Of a stretch of 64,000 nucleotides of DNA, positions 52,572-61,876 are shown piece by piece. The translations under genes and the position numbers were made by a program. The DNA lies in NCBI GenBank assembly GCA_051657745.1, contig JBOFLG010000117.1:5825-69824 (forward strand). The letters are read 5' to 3'. This DNA is from JBOFLG01 sp051657745 (GTDB lineage: Bacteria; Actinomycetota; Actinomycetes; Actinomycetales; Dermatophilaceae). A model generated the notes under the pieces. The model was given only the letters and a program-made list of their open reading frames with translations, was not told where the DNA came from and did not search any database. How positions within the stretch are numbered: position 1 is the stretch's first letter; the number at the start of each line of letters is the position of its first letter.

Positions 52572-54713
52572 CTACCAGGAGCCGCCGCTCGCGCCCCCGC
52601 CGCCGCCACCGGAGAATCCGCCACCACCGAACCCGCTGCTGCCGGACGAGCCGGGCGTCGACACGAACGTGCCGGCCGCCACGGTCGAGAAGGAGTCCAT
52701 CCCGGACGCGACCTCACCGAACCCGTGGCCGGCCCCCCACGCACCCGCGTACCAGACCGGCAGGCTCACCGCGTGCCCGGCCGCGGCTGCTGCGGCTGCC
52801 ACCTCGTCGAACACCCGTGCCCACCGGTCGGCGAGACCGAAGACGATGGCGTACGGCAGGAACCGGCTGAACACCTGCTGGGCTTCCTCCCAACGGATCT
52901 GGTTCGCCTCCGCCGTCGCGAGGTACCGCTCGAACCCCAGGGACTGCGCGAGCACCGCGGACCCTTCCGCCGTGCGGGCCGCCATTCGCCTCCCAAGGGC
53001 CCGGATGACGATCCCCGTCACCACTCCGCCACCGGCCAGCACCAGCGCCGGCGCCACCGGAAGCCTGGTGTCGGCGAACAGCCCGGATGCCGGACCCCAC
53101 AGGAACACTCCGAGGGTGAGCGACCCGATGGCGACGACGGTGCCGAGCATCATCCAGCCCGACCGTTGCGACTCCGGGCTGCGCCGGAACCAGCCGCGCT
53201 CGACGACCTCCTCGTACATCAACCGACGCACCGCGGCAAGGGTGGGGGCGAACGAGTTCTTGAGTTGGGAGAGGGCAACGCGCTCGCCCGAGGCGAACAG
53301 CGCGTCGAGAAGCACCTGTTCGTATCCGGCGAGCGGTGGTGCCCCGGCCGGTGGCGGGGTGCGGGTCAACAGCCAGTCGTCGGCCCGGAAGGTGCCCTGG
53401 TCCTCGCGGGCGAGGCTGAGGTGCCCGCGCACCGCGAGGTCGACGATGGTGGCGGTCACGTCGACCAGGCCGGCATCCTCATCGACGATCGTGCCGACCA
53501 TCCCGGGCTGCACTCCCGGTGGCGGGGTGAACTGCACCGCGACCGTGGGGGCAGGGCCGCCGACGACCACCGGCGAGGCGCCACCGAGACCGGGTGACAC
53601 ACCGGGCGTCAGGCCGGCATAGCGCTCGTCGCGGCCACGGCTCCAGACCAGCAAACCCATCAGGCCGGTCGCGAGCAACGGCAGGAGCACGCCGGTGCCG
53701 ACGGTCAGCCAGGACAACGCCTGGCTGACCCGTGGGGACACGGTGCCACCGGTAGCTGCGGCCGGGTCGCCGTCACGCAGGTCGGGGGTGAGGTCGCCGA
53801 ACGCGTCGCGCGGGTACGAGGTGACCACGGTGGCTCCTTCCTCCGCCCCGAGGTCACGGACCTCAAATGTCGAGGTGAGCCCTGCGGTCGCGGCGCACCG
53901 CTCGGTGGCGCCGCGCTCACCCACGAAACAGTCCGCAGCGGTCGCCGCTCCTGGGCCGACGACCGTGGCGCGAACCTGTCGCTGCGGGAAGCCGTTTGCC
54001 GTGTCAACGAGGTTGTAGAGCAGCTCGGCCGTGCCATCGCCGATGTCGTTGACCACCCGACCGAGCCGGTACCGCACCACATAGTCGGCCGTGCCGGTCA
54101 CCGTCTCCGATGGGCTGCCGATCCGGATCCGCCGAACCGCCCCGCGATCCGAGATCGAGATATCGGTGGGCGCCCCGGACGGCGACGACACCTCGACCCC
54201 GCTCAACTCGTAGTAGCGGTACTGGGTTTGGCTGTCGCGGTAGCCAGCTCGCACCGTCACGTCGCGGAAGATCCCGTGCCGCTCCTCGCCGTCAGGAAAG
54301 CGCCACCGGATCTGCTCAGTGACGAGCACCGAACCGTCCTTCGCCACCTCGACCGTGGTGCGGAGCGAGTCGGCCTGCTCCTGTGCTGACACTGCTCGAC
54401 CCCAGGACCGCAGTACCGCCGCGGATGACGCATCCTCGCGTACCTCGGATGCCGCCCTCCCCACGACCACAGACCGAGCCGACGTACCGTTCCCGGGCCT
54501 CGCGACGACATCCGCTGCCGACTGCCGCGGCGGTCCGTGCCCGGGCGACGCGAGCGCAGCGGGTGCCGCCCCGAGCAGGACCGCCGCACCGAGCACCAGA
54601 ACTGCGACCGCACCCGCGACCCAACGGCGAGCGCGGACGAGGTCGGCGCTCACCGCGGCGCCGGGCCAGAGGCCGATGGCAGCATCCGGCGACGACCGGC
54701 GTCCGCGCGTCAC
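52572..54713 (-). CDS. DUF2207 membrane protein
   Basis: The 713-residue protein has a signal-type N-terminal membrane segment (VAGAVAVLVLGAAVLLGAAP), a large extracellular DUF2207 domain (TTVEVAKDGSVLVTEQIRWR, FPDGEERHGIFRDV), then membrane segments (LTVGTGVLLPLLATGLMGLL and others), and ends with a Gly/Ser-rich tail (SGSSGFGGGGFSGGGGGGAS). The family is widespread in actinobacteria and lacks an established function. GTG at 54713 is one base after the smpB stop, indicating coupling; a later GTG at 54653 is possible. Confidence 0.87.
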   Translation of the reverse strand: MTRGRRSSPDAAIGLWPGAAVSADLVRARRWVAGAVAVLVLGAAVLLGAAPAALASPGHGPPRQSAADVVARPGNGTSARSVVVGRAASEVREDASSAAVLRSWGRAVSAQEQADSLRTTVEVAKDGSVLVTEQIRWRFPDGEERHGIFRDVTVRAGYRDSQTQYRYYELSGVEVSSPSGAPTDISISDRGAVRRIRIGSPSETVTGTADYVVRYRLGRVVNDIGDGTAELLYNLVDTANGFPQRQVRATVVGPGAATAADCFVGERGATERCAATAGLTSTFEVRDLGAEEGATVVTSYPRDAFGDLTPDLRDGDPAAATGGTVSPRVSQALSWLTVGTGVLLPLLATGLMGLLVWSRGRDERYAGLTPGVSPGLGGASPVVVGGPAPTVAVQFTPPPGVQPGMVGTIVDEDAGLVDVTATIVDLAVRGHLSLAREDQGTFRADDWLLTRTPPPAGAPPLAGYEQVLLDALFASGERVALSQLKNSFAPTLAAVRRLMYEEVVERGWFRRSPESQRSGWMMLGTVVAIGSLTLGVFLWGPASGLFADTRLPVAPALVLAGGGVVTGIVIRALGRRMAARTAEGSAVLAQSLGFERYLATAEANQIRWEEAQQVFSRFLPYAIVFGLADRWARVFDEVAAAAAAAGHAVSLPVWYAGAWGAGHGFGEVASGMDSFSTVAAGTFVSTPGSSGSSGFGGGGFSGGGGGGASGGSW

Positions 54714-54714
54714 G

Positions 54715-55194
54715 TCAGTCCTCGCCGCGGCGCCGGGCCGCGATGGCGCGCTCGGCCTCACGGCTGTCCTGGCGTTCCCGCAGGGCGTGTCGCTTGTCAT
54801 AGGACCGCTTGCCCTTGGCCACCGCGATCTCGACCTTGGCCCGCCCGTCGGTGAAGTACAGCGCGAGCGGGACGATGGTGTGCCCGCTCTCCCGGGTGGC
54901 CTGGGCCAACTTGTCTAACTCGCGGCGGTGCAGCAGCAACTTGCGGCGGCGGCGTGGAGTGTGGTTGGTCCAGGTGCCGCTCACGTACTCGGGGATGTGT
55001 ACGCCCTCGAGCCACAGCTCGCCGCCGGTGTCAAAGCCGGCCCAGCCGTCAGTGAGCGAGGCCCGGCCCATCCGCAGCGCCTTGACCTCGGTGCCCATCA
55101 GCACCAGACCTGCCTCGTAGGTGTCCTCGATCAGGTAGTCGTGACGGGCCTTGCGGTTGCTCGCGATCACCGAGCGTCGCTTGTCGGTAGCCAC
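54715..55194 (-). CDS. smpB: SsrA-binding protein SmpB
   Basis: This 159-residue protein binds tmRNA and is essential for trans-translation. Motifs: VIASNRKARHDYLIEDTYEA, GTEVKALRMGRASLTDGWAG, VPLALYFTDGRAKVEIAVAK and the basic tail KRSYDKRHALRERQDSREAE. GTG start at 55194. Follows the ftsE-ftsX-M23 genes, a conserved order. Its partner ssrA lies at 43241-43607 in this same window rather than next to it. Confidence 0.97.
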   Translation of the reverse strand: MATDKRRSVIASNRKARHDYLIEDTYEAGLVLMGTEVKALRMGRASLTDGWAGFDTGGELWLEGVHIPEYVSGTWTNHTPRRRRKLLLHRRELDKLAQATRESGHTIVPLALYFTDGRAKVEIAVAKGKRSYDKRHALRERQDSREAERAIAARRRGED

Positions 55195-55299
55195 GCAGGC
55201 GAGGCTACCGGGCCACCCCGACCGGCTGCCGCCCGAGGTACCACCACCACGACACTGTCCGGTCGGAGGCCACCACGAGGATCACTGGGCGTCAGACCG

Positions 55300-56667
55300 T
55301 CAGAGCCACCGGCGTGGGTCGACGAAGTCGCCGTTCTGGAGCACCTCGAAGTGCAAGTGACACCCAGTGCTGCGCCCGGTGGAGCCTTCGTACCCGATGA
55401 TCTCGCCGCGGCTGACGGTGCCGCCAGATACCCGGATCCGCGACAGGTGGCTGTACGTCGTGGCGAGGCCACTGTCACCGACCACGCCGTGGTCAATGAC
55501 CACACGGTTGCCGTAGCCTCCAGCGGCACCGGCGCTGATCACCACGCCGTCGGCGGCCGCCTTGACGGGGGTGCGACACGGAGCCGCAAAGTCACGGCCG
55601 GTGTGCAGCTTGCGATAGCCGAGAATCGGATGCAGGCGCATCCCGTACTCCGAACTCACCCATCCGGCGCCCATCGGGTAGCTGAGCCAGCCGCCGTCGC
55701 TGCGTCCGCCACCGCCGCCGCCACCCCCACCGCCGCCCCCACCGCTGCTGCCGCCGTCGCTGCGACGACCGCTCCCGCCAGCACTGGCGCGGCTCTTCTT
55801 CCGTGCAGCCGCCTCGCGCTTGCGCGCCTCAGCGGCCCGTTGGGCGAGCACTTTCTTGAGCCGCACCTGTTCGGCCTCCATCCCGGCAAGCGCGCGCTTC
55901 TCGGCAGCGAGCCGGTCGTTCAAGGCCGCAGTCTGGGTGGTCTGGCTCGCCGCGAGGGCCTCCAACTCGGCCTTGGCCTTGGTTGCCGCCGCCCGAGCGC
56001 TCTCGGCGCGAGCCAGCGCCACCTCGGCGGCTTTCTTCTTCGCCGTGAAGTCAGCGCGGAGCGCGGAGAGCCGGTCCTCGAGAGCGGTGAGACTGGCCTG
56101 TTCCGTGGTTAGTCGCTGCATCGTCCGGTCCTGCACGTCCATCACGGTGTCGACCAGGGCGAGCCGGTCCGCGAACTGCTGCGGGTCGGCGCTGGAGAAA
56201 GCCAGGTCCAACTGGCCGAATCCCTGCTCCTGGTAGATCTGCGAGGCGAACTGGGCGACTCGGGTGCGGTTCGCCGCGACCGCAGCAGTAGCCGCGACGA
56301 GTTCACGCTCGCTCTTGTCCTCGTTGGCCTGGGCGACCTCGAGCTCTTGCGCAGCAACGGTGTTGGCGCGGTCGGCGGCAGTGGCCGCGGCCTGAGCCTG
56401 ACCGAGGGCCGACCGGGCGAGCGGCAACCTGGCCTCGGTCTGCCGGAGCGCGCGGTAGGCGGCGGAGAGGTCAGCGCTGGTGTCGCCGACCTGGTCCGCG
56501 AGCCGATCCACTTCCGCGTCGATCCGCTTCTTCTCACGTCCGGGGTCCGGCGCCTGCGGCAGTGCCTGCGCCGAGGTCGCGATCAGCGACACCCCGCACG
56601 CGGCGGCGACGGCGAGAGCGGCAGCGCGGCGTACCGTCGCTGAGGGCACACGATCAGATCGTCCCAT
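55300..56667 (-). CDS. Secreted M23 peptidase with long coiled coil (EnvC/NlpD-like)
   Basis: The 455-residue protein has a signal peptide (AAALAVAAACGVSLIATSAQ), about 240 residues of coiled coil, a poly-glycine tract of fourteen residues with Ser/Arg flanks, and a C-terminal LytM domain with zinc ligands in HTGRDFAAP and HLHFEV. The layout is that of EnvC-type factors activated by FtsEX at the septum; the ftsX gene is immediately upstream (91-bp gap). Starts at 56667 (MGRSDRVP) and 56676 (MIIMGRS) are possible. It should cleave peptidoglycan cross-links during cell separation or activate an amidase. Confidence 0.92.
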   Translation of the reverse strand: MGRSDRVPSATVRRAAALAVAAACGVSLIATSAQALPQAPDPGREKKRIDAEVDRLADQVGDTSADLSAAYRALRQTEARLPLARSALGQAQAAATAADRANTVAAQELEVAQANEDKSERELVAATAAVAANRTRVAQFASQIYQEQGFGQLDLAFSSADPQQFADRLALVDTVMDVQDRTMQRLTTEQASLTALEDRLSALRADFTAKKKAAEVALARAESARAAATKAKAELEALAASQTTQTAALNDRLAAEKRALAGMEAEQVRLKKVLAQRAAEARKREAAARKKSRASAGGSGRRSDGGSSGGGGGGGGGGGGGRSDGGWLSYPMGAGWVSSEYGMRLHPILGYRKLHTGRDFAAPCRTPVKAAADGVVISAGAAGGYGNRVVIDHGVVGDSGLATTYSHLSRIRVSGGTVSRGEIIGYEGSTGRSTGCHLHFEVLQNGDFVDPRRWL

Positions 56668-56758
56668 GATGATCATTGGTAACACGATCCAGAGTCCTTC
56701 CGCATAGTCCCTGCCGAAAATTATTGCCAACGGCGTCGGTGCCGTCCCGGCATCCGGG

Positions 56759-57667
56759 TCAGACCCGCAGGTAGCGCCGCAGTGTCGCCAGGCTGGTGAG
56801 CACCGCGATCCCGAGCACGCCAGCGAACATCCACGGCGCGACCACCCAGACGTCCGACACCCCGATGAACGCCTGACTGAGCGCGATCTGGATGACTCCC
56901 TCGTCGAAGACGTACCGCATCAACGCCACCAGCAGCCCGACCGCGAGGGCGACCCCGAGACCAGAGACGATCACCATCTCGGTGACGAACGGCATCCGGA
57001 TCGTCCAGTTCGAGGCACCGACGAGCCGCATGATCCCGATCTCGCGACGCCGGATGAAGGCCGCCTGGCGGATCGTCGTGGCCATCAGGAGCGCGGCGCA
57101 GGTCGCCATCAGCGCTGCGAGGAGGAGAGCGAACGCGGTGATCCAGTTGATGATCGTGAAGAACCGGCTCAGCACGGACTCCTGGTCCTGGACGATTGCC
57201 ACCCCCGGCGCCCCGTCGAACTGCTCCGTGATGGCGCGGAACTTCGTCGGGTCGTCGAGTTGAACCCGCAGGCTCTGCGGGATGTCGCCGACCTGGACGT
57301 TTCCGGCCACCGGACTGTTGCGGAACTGATCCTTGAAGCGGTCATACGCCTGCTGCTCGGACTCGTAGAACACTTCCTTGACCTCGGGCAGAGCCTCGAG
57401 CTGGGCTTGCAGGGTGCCGCGCTGGGCGTCGGTGACGGCGCGGTTCTCGCAGTTCGGTTGGGGGGACGTGGCGTTGCACAGGTAGATCGATACCTGGATG
57501 CGGTCGTACCAGAAACCCTTCATCGTCTCCGCCTGTCGCTGGGCGAGCAGGCCGAGTCCGAGCAGCACCATCGACACCATCGTCACGAGCACCACCGAGA
57601 CCGCCATCGACACATTGCGGCGCAGGCCAGAGCCCACCTCCGCGACCAGGAAGCCCGACCGTGCCAT
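56759..57667 (-). CDS. ftsX: Cell division protein FtsX
   Basis: The 302-residue protein has four membrane segments (AVSVVLVTMVSMVLLGLGLL; LSRFFTIINWITAFALLLAA region; MVIVSGLGVALAVGLLVALM; VWVVAPWMFAGVLGIAVLTS) and the extracellular loop (IQVSIYLCNATSPQPNCENR) typical of FtsX, with a pair of cysteines. Conserved RREIGIMRLVGASNWTIRMP is the cytoplasmic coupling segment. It is the transmembrane partner of FtsE; the ATG at 57667 follows the ftsE stop by one base. Confidence 0.97.
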   Translation of the reverse strand: MARSGFLVAEVGSGLRRNVSMAVSVVLVTMVSMVLLGLGLLAQRQAETMKGFWYDRIQVSIYLCNATSPQPNCENRAVTDAQRGTLQAQLEALPEVKEVFYESEQQAYDRFKDQFRNSPVAGNVQVGDIPQSLRVQLDDPTKFRAITEQFDGAPGVAIVQDQESVLSRFFTIINWITAFALLLAALMATCAALLMATTIRQAAFIRRREIGIMRLVGASNWTIRMPFVTEMVIVSGLGVALAVGLLVALMRYVFDEGVIQIALSQAFIGVSDVWVVAPWMFAGVLGIAVLTSLATLRRYLRV

Positions 57668-57668
57668 C

Positions 57669-58469
57669 TCAGATCTCCCGAGTGAGGTCGGCCTCGACCG
57701 CGGCCTCCGGGCCGGGCTCACCGTCCGGGCCGGACAACGAGTACGCCGACAGCGCGTGCCGCGGTGTGTGTGCGTCCAACGGATCGGTCGGGTGATACCC
57801 GGAACCCTCCTCGTCACGGATCAACTGCCCGCTATCGAGCTGGATCACCCGGCGCCGCATGGTGTTGACGATCTCCTGGTCGTGGGTGGCCAGGACGACG
57901 GTGGTGCCGGTGCGGTTGATCCGCTCGAGCAGGTGCACGATCTCGAGGCTGATCTTCTGGTCGAGGTTTCCGGTGGGCTCATCACACAACAAGATCTGCG
58001 GCCGGTTCACCACCGCCCGAGCGATGGCCACCCGCTGCTGCTCACCGCCCGAGAGCTGATGCGGAAAGCGCCGCTCCTTGCCGGCGAGGCCGACCATGTC
58101 GAGAGTCTCCGGAACCAACTGCCGGATCACGTGTTTCGGCTTGCCGATGACCTGCAGTGCGTACGCGACGTTCTCGTGGACGGTCTTGTTCGGCAGCAGC
58201 CGGAAGTCCTGGAAGACCGCACCCATCTCGCGGCGGAGCCGCGGAACCTGCCGCATCGGCATGGTGTGCAGATCGTGCCCGGCAACCAACACGGTGCCGG
58301 TGGTCGCGGCTTCTTCGCGCAGCGCCAGGCGCAGCAACGTGGACTTGCCCGACCCCGATGGGCCCACCAGGAAGACCAACTCACCTCGCTCGATGGCGAT
58401 ACTGACGTCGTCGAGCGCGGCGTGGGTCGATCGGGCATAAATCTTGGTGACGTTCTCGAAACGGATCAT
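57669..58469 (-). CDS. ftsE: Cell division ATP-binding protein FtsE
   Basis: The 266-residue ABC ATPase has Walker A GPSGSGKST, signature LSGGEQQRVAIARAVVN, Walker B ILLCDEPTGNLD and a His switch TTVVLATHD. A C-terminal extension of about 40 residues follows the usual 229-residue core (DPLDAHTPRHALSAYSLSG ...). The ATG at 58469 gives MIRFENVTKIY. FtsEX drives septal hydrolase activation using ATP. Upstream is prfB, 200 bp away. Confidence 0.97.
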   Translation of the reverse strand: MIRFENVTKIYARSTHAALDDVSIAIERGELVFLVGPSGSGKSTLLRLALREEAATTGTVLVAGHDLHTMPMRQVPRLRREMGAVFQDFRLLPNKTVHENVAYALQVIGKPKHVIRQLVPETLDMVGLAGKERRFPHQLSGGEQQRVAIARAVVNRPQILLCDEPTGNLDQKISLEIVHLLERINRTGTTVVLATHDQEIVNTMRRRVIQLDSGQLIRDEEGSGYHPTDPLDAHTPRHALSAYSLSGPDGEPGPEAAVEADLTREI

Positions 58470-58669
58470 TGGAGTGCGACGGGCCTCAACGACGGGTGGG
58501 GAACAGTGCACGTGACCGGCGGTCACGCCGGATACCGCCACAGGATAAGTCGGCGACCTGCGGATGACGGTCAGCCGGCGCAACTCGGCGGGTCACCGCG
58601 TCTGGACCGTCCACGTCACTCCCGGGTCGGCACGACCGACCCGACCAGGGTCCGCCCGCGGGTCAGGCC

Positions 58670-59782
58670 CTAAGCCTCGGCCCGCTCCTGCGCCTTGCGC
58701 CACCGGATGCCGGCCTCGATGAAGGCGTCGATATCACCGTCGAACACCCCGGAGGTGTTACCGACCTCGTGCTCGGTGCGCAGGTCCTTGACCATCTGGT
58801 AAGGGTGCAGCACGTAGGAGCGCATCTGGTCACCCCAACTGGCCTTGATGTCGCCGGCGAGCTCCTTGCGCTCGGCAGCCTCCTCGGCGCGCTTGAGAAG
58901 GAGCAGCCGGGACTGCATGACGCGCAGCGCAGCGGCCCGGTTCTGGATTTGGCTCTTTTCGTTCTGCATCGACACCACGGTGCCGGTGGGGAGGTGCGTC
59001 ATCCGGACCGCCGAGTCCGTGGTGTTGACCGATTGGCCGCCGGGGCCGGAGGAACGGAAGACGTCGACCTTCAGTTCGTTGTCGGGGATCTCGATGGTGT
59101 CGGTGCCCTCGATGAGCGGAATGACCTCGACGGCAGCGAAACTGGTCTGGCGGCGGCCCTGGTTGTCGAACGGGCTGATCCGCACCAACCGGTGGGTGCC
59201 GCCCTCGACCGAGAGGTTGCCGTAGGCATAGGGAACGCTGACCTCGAAGGTGGCCGACTTCAGACCGGCCTCCTCGGCGTACGACGTGTCCATGACCTTC
59301 GTGGGGTAGCCATGCCGCTCCGCCCACCGCAGGTACATGCGCAGCAGCATCTCCGCGAAGTCGGCGGCATCGACACCACCCGCTCCGGAGCGGATGGTGA
59401 CCACGGCCTCGCGCACGTCGTACTCCCCGGAGAGCAAGGTGCGCACCTCGAGCTCACCCACCGCGTTCGCCACAGCGGCCAACTCCCGCTCGGCCTCGGC
59501 AATGGTCTCGGCGTCGTTCTCCTCCGTGCCCATCTGGGCGAGCACCTCGAGGTCGTCGATCCGAGCGTCCATACCGGTGACCCGGTCACGCTCCGCCTTC
59601 GCGCGGGACAGGCCTGAGGTGACCTGCTGTGCCCGCTCCTGGTCGTTCCAGAGCTCAGGATCGGCGGCCTGCTGCTCGAACTCCGCGATCTGCTGGTCCA
59701 GACGAGCTAGGTCGGTCACCTCCCGCACCGATGCCATGGTGGTGCGGAGGTCTTTGATCGCGCTCAGGAAGTCGACGGCCAC
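58670..59782 (-). CDS. prfB: Peptide chain release factor 2
   Basis: The 370-residue factor recognises UAA and UGA. It carries the SPF anticodon-mimic tripeptide (RISPFDNQGRR) and the catalytic GGQ (RSSGPGGQSVNTTDSAVR). No in-frame TGA or slippery site appears near the start, so the autoregulatory frameshift known from many bacteria is absent, as expected in actinobacteria. GTG start at 59782. Gene order prfB-ftsE-ftsX-M23-smpB is conserved in this phylum. Confidence 0.97.
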   Translation of the reverse strand: MAVDFLSAIKDLRTTMASVREVTDLARLDQQIAEFEQQAADPELWNDQERAQQVTSGLSRAKAERDRVTGMDARIDDLEVLAQMGTEENDAETIAEAERELAAVANAVGELEVRTLLSGEYDVREAVVTIRSGAGGVDAADFAEMLLRMYLRWAERHGYPTKVMDTSYAEEAGLKSATFEVSVPYAYGNLSVEGGTHRLVRISPFDNQGRRQTSFAAVEVIPLIEGTDTIEIPDNELKVDVFRSSGPGGQSVNTTDSAVRMTHLPTGTVVSMQNEKSQIQNRAAALRVMQSRLLLLKRAEEAAERKELAGDIKASWGDQMRSYVLHPYQMVKDLRTEHEVGNTSGVFDGDIDAFIEAGIRWRKAQERAEA

Positions 59783-60101
59783 GAGAGTTCAGGGTACGCG
59801 AGCGGTGGATGCCGTCCGCGCACCGCGAACTGGTTCGGGCAGGGTCGGCGCCTCGACGCGAGGAGTAGTGGCGCGATCGTTGTCCCTCTCGGATGGATGG
59901 TGCACTTCCCTCGTCGGTTGGGTACTTCCCTAGTCGATGAGGCCTAGCCGGATTGGGTGCCTGCCGGTATTGTCATTCAACGGACGCCTGCGTGCCGGGC
60001 GTCCGTTTGGTTGCAAGGGCGCATCCGGCGAGCAACCACTCGCTGGGTCTGCAGACACCTTCACCTCCCACATTGAACGCCCCCGACAAGGAGCACTGTC
60101 C
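59783..60101. promoter_or_regulatory. prfB-whiB1 divergent regulatory region
   Basis: The 319-bp region holds two features. ACTTCCCTCGTCG (59904-59916) and ACTTCCCTAGTCG (59924-59936) are direct repeats 20 bp apart, two helical turns. AACGGACGCC (59979-59988) and GGCGTCCGTT (59998-60007) form a perfect 10-bp hairpin with a 9-base loop, about 95 bases before whiB1. The first may be a regulator site; the second could lie in a long whiB1 leader. Confidence 0.5.
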
Positions 60102-60350
60102 ATGGACTGGCGCGACCGCGCTGCCTGCCTCGACGAGGATCCCGAGCTGTTCTTCCCGATCGGGAACACCGGCCCGGCGATCGCTCAGATCGAGGAGGCC
60201 AAGGCCGTCTGCCGACGGTGCGAGGTCGTCGACACGTGCATCAAGTGGGCCATCGAGTCCGGGCAGGACGCCGGCGTGTGGGGCGGCATGAGCGAAGATG
60301 AGCGCCGTGCCCTGAAGCGGCGCAACGCCCGGGCCCGCCGCGCGGGCTAA
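60102..60350 (+). CDS. whiB1: WhiB1-type iron-sulfur transcriptional regulator
   Basis: The 82-residue protein (MDWRDRAACLDEDPELFFPI...) has the four cluster-binding cysteines C9, C37, C40 and C46, the GVWGG turn at 58-62 and a basic C-terminus (RALKRRNARARRAG). It matches Mycobacterium WhiB1 closely in length and at the N-terminus and WGGMSEDERRALKRRNAR stretch. WhiB1 carries a [4Fe-4S] cluster, reacts with nitric oxide and binds the principal sigma factor. AAGGAG precedes the ATG by nine bases. It is convergent with pdtaS, the same pairing as in mycobacteria. Confidence 0.96.
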   Translation: MDWRDRAACLDEDPELFFPIGNTGPAIAQIEEAKAVCRRCEVVDTCIKWAIESGQDAGVWGGMSEDERRALKRRNARARRAG

Positions 60351-60366
60351 CCGTCGTCGGTCTGTC

Positions 60367-61860
60367 CTACCGTTGCGTGCCGAGCGGGCGCAACCTTGCG
60401 ACAAACTCGACTTTGGTTCCCGATGGTGACCATCCTTCCCACCGGATCCGGCCGCGCAGGTCAGTGACGAACGAGGTGACGATCCGGGTCCCCAGCCCGG
60501 CCAAGCCGGGTCGGAACCCCGCCGGGAGCCCGACCCCGTCATCCGTCACCGTCACGGTGAGTAGATCGCCATCCTCGCCCGACTCACGACGCGCCTCCAC
60601 GGCCACCCGACCAGAACGGTCGACGAGCCCATGCTCGACTGCGTTCTGCACGAGTTCGGAGATCACCATCGCCAGCGGCGTGGCGTCCTCGGCACGGACC
60701 CGGCCGAAACTGCCCGACACTAACGATTCCACCCGATGCTCGCGCTGGGCCACCTCAACGACTGCCCGGATGCTGCGGATCGCGATGTCGTCGAAGCTGA
60801 CCGTTTCGTCGAACGCCTGGCTGAGGACCTCGTGCACGAGGGCGATCGCGGCCACCCGGCGCACCGCTTCCTCCAGCGCTGACTGGACGCTCTCCTCGGG
60901 CATCCGGCGGGCCTGCAGCCGCAGCAGTGCGGCAACCGTCTGCAGGTTGTTCTTCACCCGATGGTGGATCTCCCGGATCGTGGCGTCCTTGGTCAGCAGC
61001 TCCTGCTCACGGCGGCGCAGTTCCGAGACGTCCCGCAGCAGCACCATCGCCCCGGTCCGGACCCCGCCATCCGTGAGCGGGATGGCCCGCAGGGTCACCG
61101 TGGCCGACGCCGTCTCGACCTCGCTCCACCACGCCGCCCGACCAAGCACCACGACAGCGAGGGATTCGTCGATGGTGTGACCACCTGCGCTCGCCAGGTC
61201 GGCGACCACGGTGGCCAGCACTTCCCCGACCACATCGCCGACGTACCCCATGCGGTGGATAGCCGAGACCGCATTCGGGCTCGCGTACCGCACCGTGCCG
61301 CCATCGTCGAGGTGAATGACGCCATCTCCGACCCGGGGAGCGCCGCGCCGGGTGCCGGTGGGGGCGGTGAAGGACGGGAACTCACCGGTCGACACCATCC
61401 GCAGGATGGCGTCGGCGAGGTCCCGGTAGGTGAGCTCGAGACGGCTCGGGGTCCGCGACACGGTGATGTCGGCGTGCCGAGTCAGCACCGCAACCACGCC
61501 GCCGCGGTGCACCACCGGCACGGCGTCCTCGCGGATCGTGCTGCCTTCCCGTTCCGTCGAGGCCGTCGGCCCGGGCGTGGTCGTGGTGCCCACACCTCGC
61601 GCCGCGGCGTCGAGCCAGTCGGCCCGAGCCCGGGACGAGTCACGGCCGACGATGTCGTCGTAATACACCATCGGGCCAGTGTTCGGCCGCACGTGGGCGA
61701 CCGCTCGCCATCCATCACGTTCGCGGCGAACCCACAAGACCAGGTCGGCGAACGACAGGTCGGCGACCAGCTGCCAGTCGCCGACCAGTAGGTGCAGCCA
61801 TTCGGACTCGACCGGCGTGAGATCGGTGGTGGTCCGCAGCATCTCCGCAAGGGTGCTCAC
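60367..61860 (-). CDS. pdtaS: PdtaS-type sensor histidine kinase (GAF-PAS-HisKA_2)
   Basis: The 497-residue cytosolic kinase has an N-terminal GAF-like domain, a PAS domain (about 215-340: GTVRYASPNAVSAIHRMG), the HisKA_2 dimerisation box with the phospho-acceptor His (REIHHRVKNNLQTVAALLRL) and an HATPase domain (VISELVQNAVEHGL, DDGVGLPAG, GLGTRIVTSFV). There are no membrane segments. In mycobacteria PdtaS phosphorylates the RNA-binding antiterminator PdtaR; that partner is not in the window. The GTG at 61860 is inferred from the family N-terminus (STLAEMLRTTTDL); upstream bases belong to the next gene's end. Confidence 0.93.
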   Translation of the reverse strand: MSTLAEMLRTTTDLTPVESEWLHLLVGDWQLVADLSFADLVLWVRRERDGWRAVAHVRPNTGPMVYYDDIVGRDSSRARADWLDAAARGVGTTTTPGPTASTEREGSTIREDAVPVVHRGGVVAVLTRHADITVSRTPSRLELTYRDLADAILRMVSTGEFPSFTAPTGTRRGAPRVGDGVIHLDDGGTVRYASPNAVSAIHRMGYVGDVVGEVLATVVADLASAGGHTIDESLAVVVLGRAAWWSEVETASATVTLRAIPLTDGGVRTGAMVLLRDVSELRRREQELLTKDATIREIHHRVKNNLQTVAALLRLQARRMPEESVQSALEEAVRRVAAIALVHEVLSQAFDETVSFDDIAIRSIRAVVEVAQREHRVESLVSGSFGRVRAEDATPLAMVISELVQNAVEHGLVDRSGRVAVEARRESGEDGDLLTVTVTDDGVGLPAGFRPGLAGLGTRIVTSFVTDLRGRIRWEGWSPSGTKVEFVARLRPLGTQR

Positions 61861-61876
61861 GGTTGGCGAGCCTAGG

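Noticed and set aside
58670..59782. Programmed frameshift in prfB
   Set aside because: No in-frame TGA with a slippery codon and upstream Shine-Dalgarno is present near the start; the frame is continuous.
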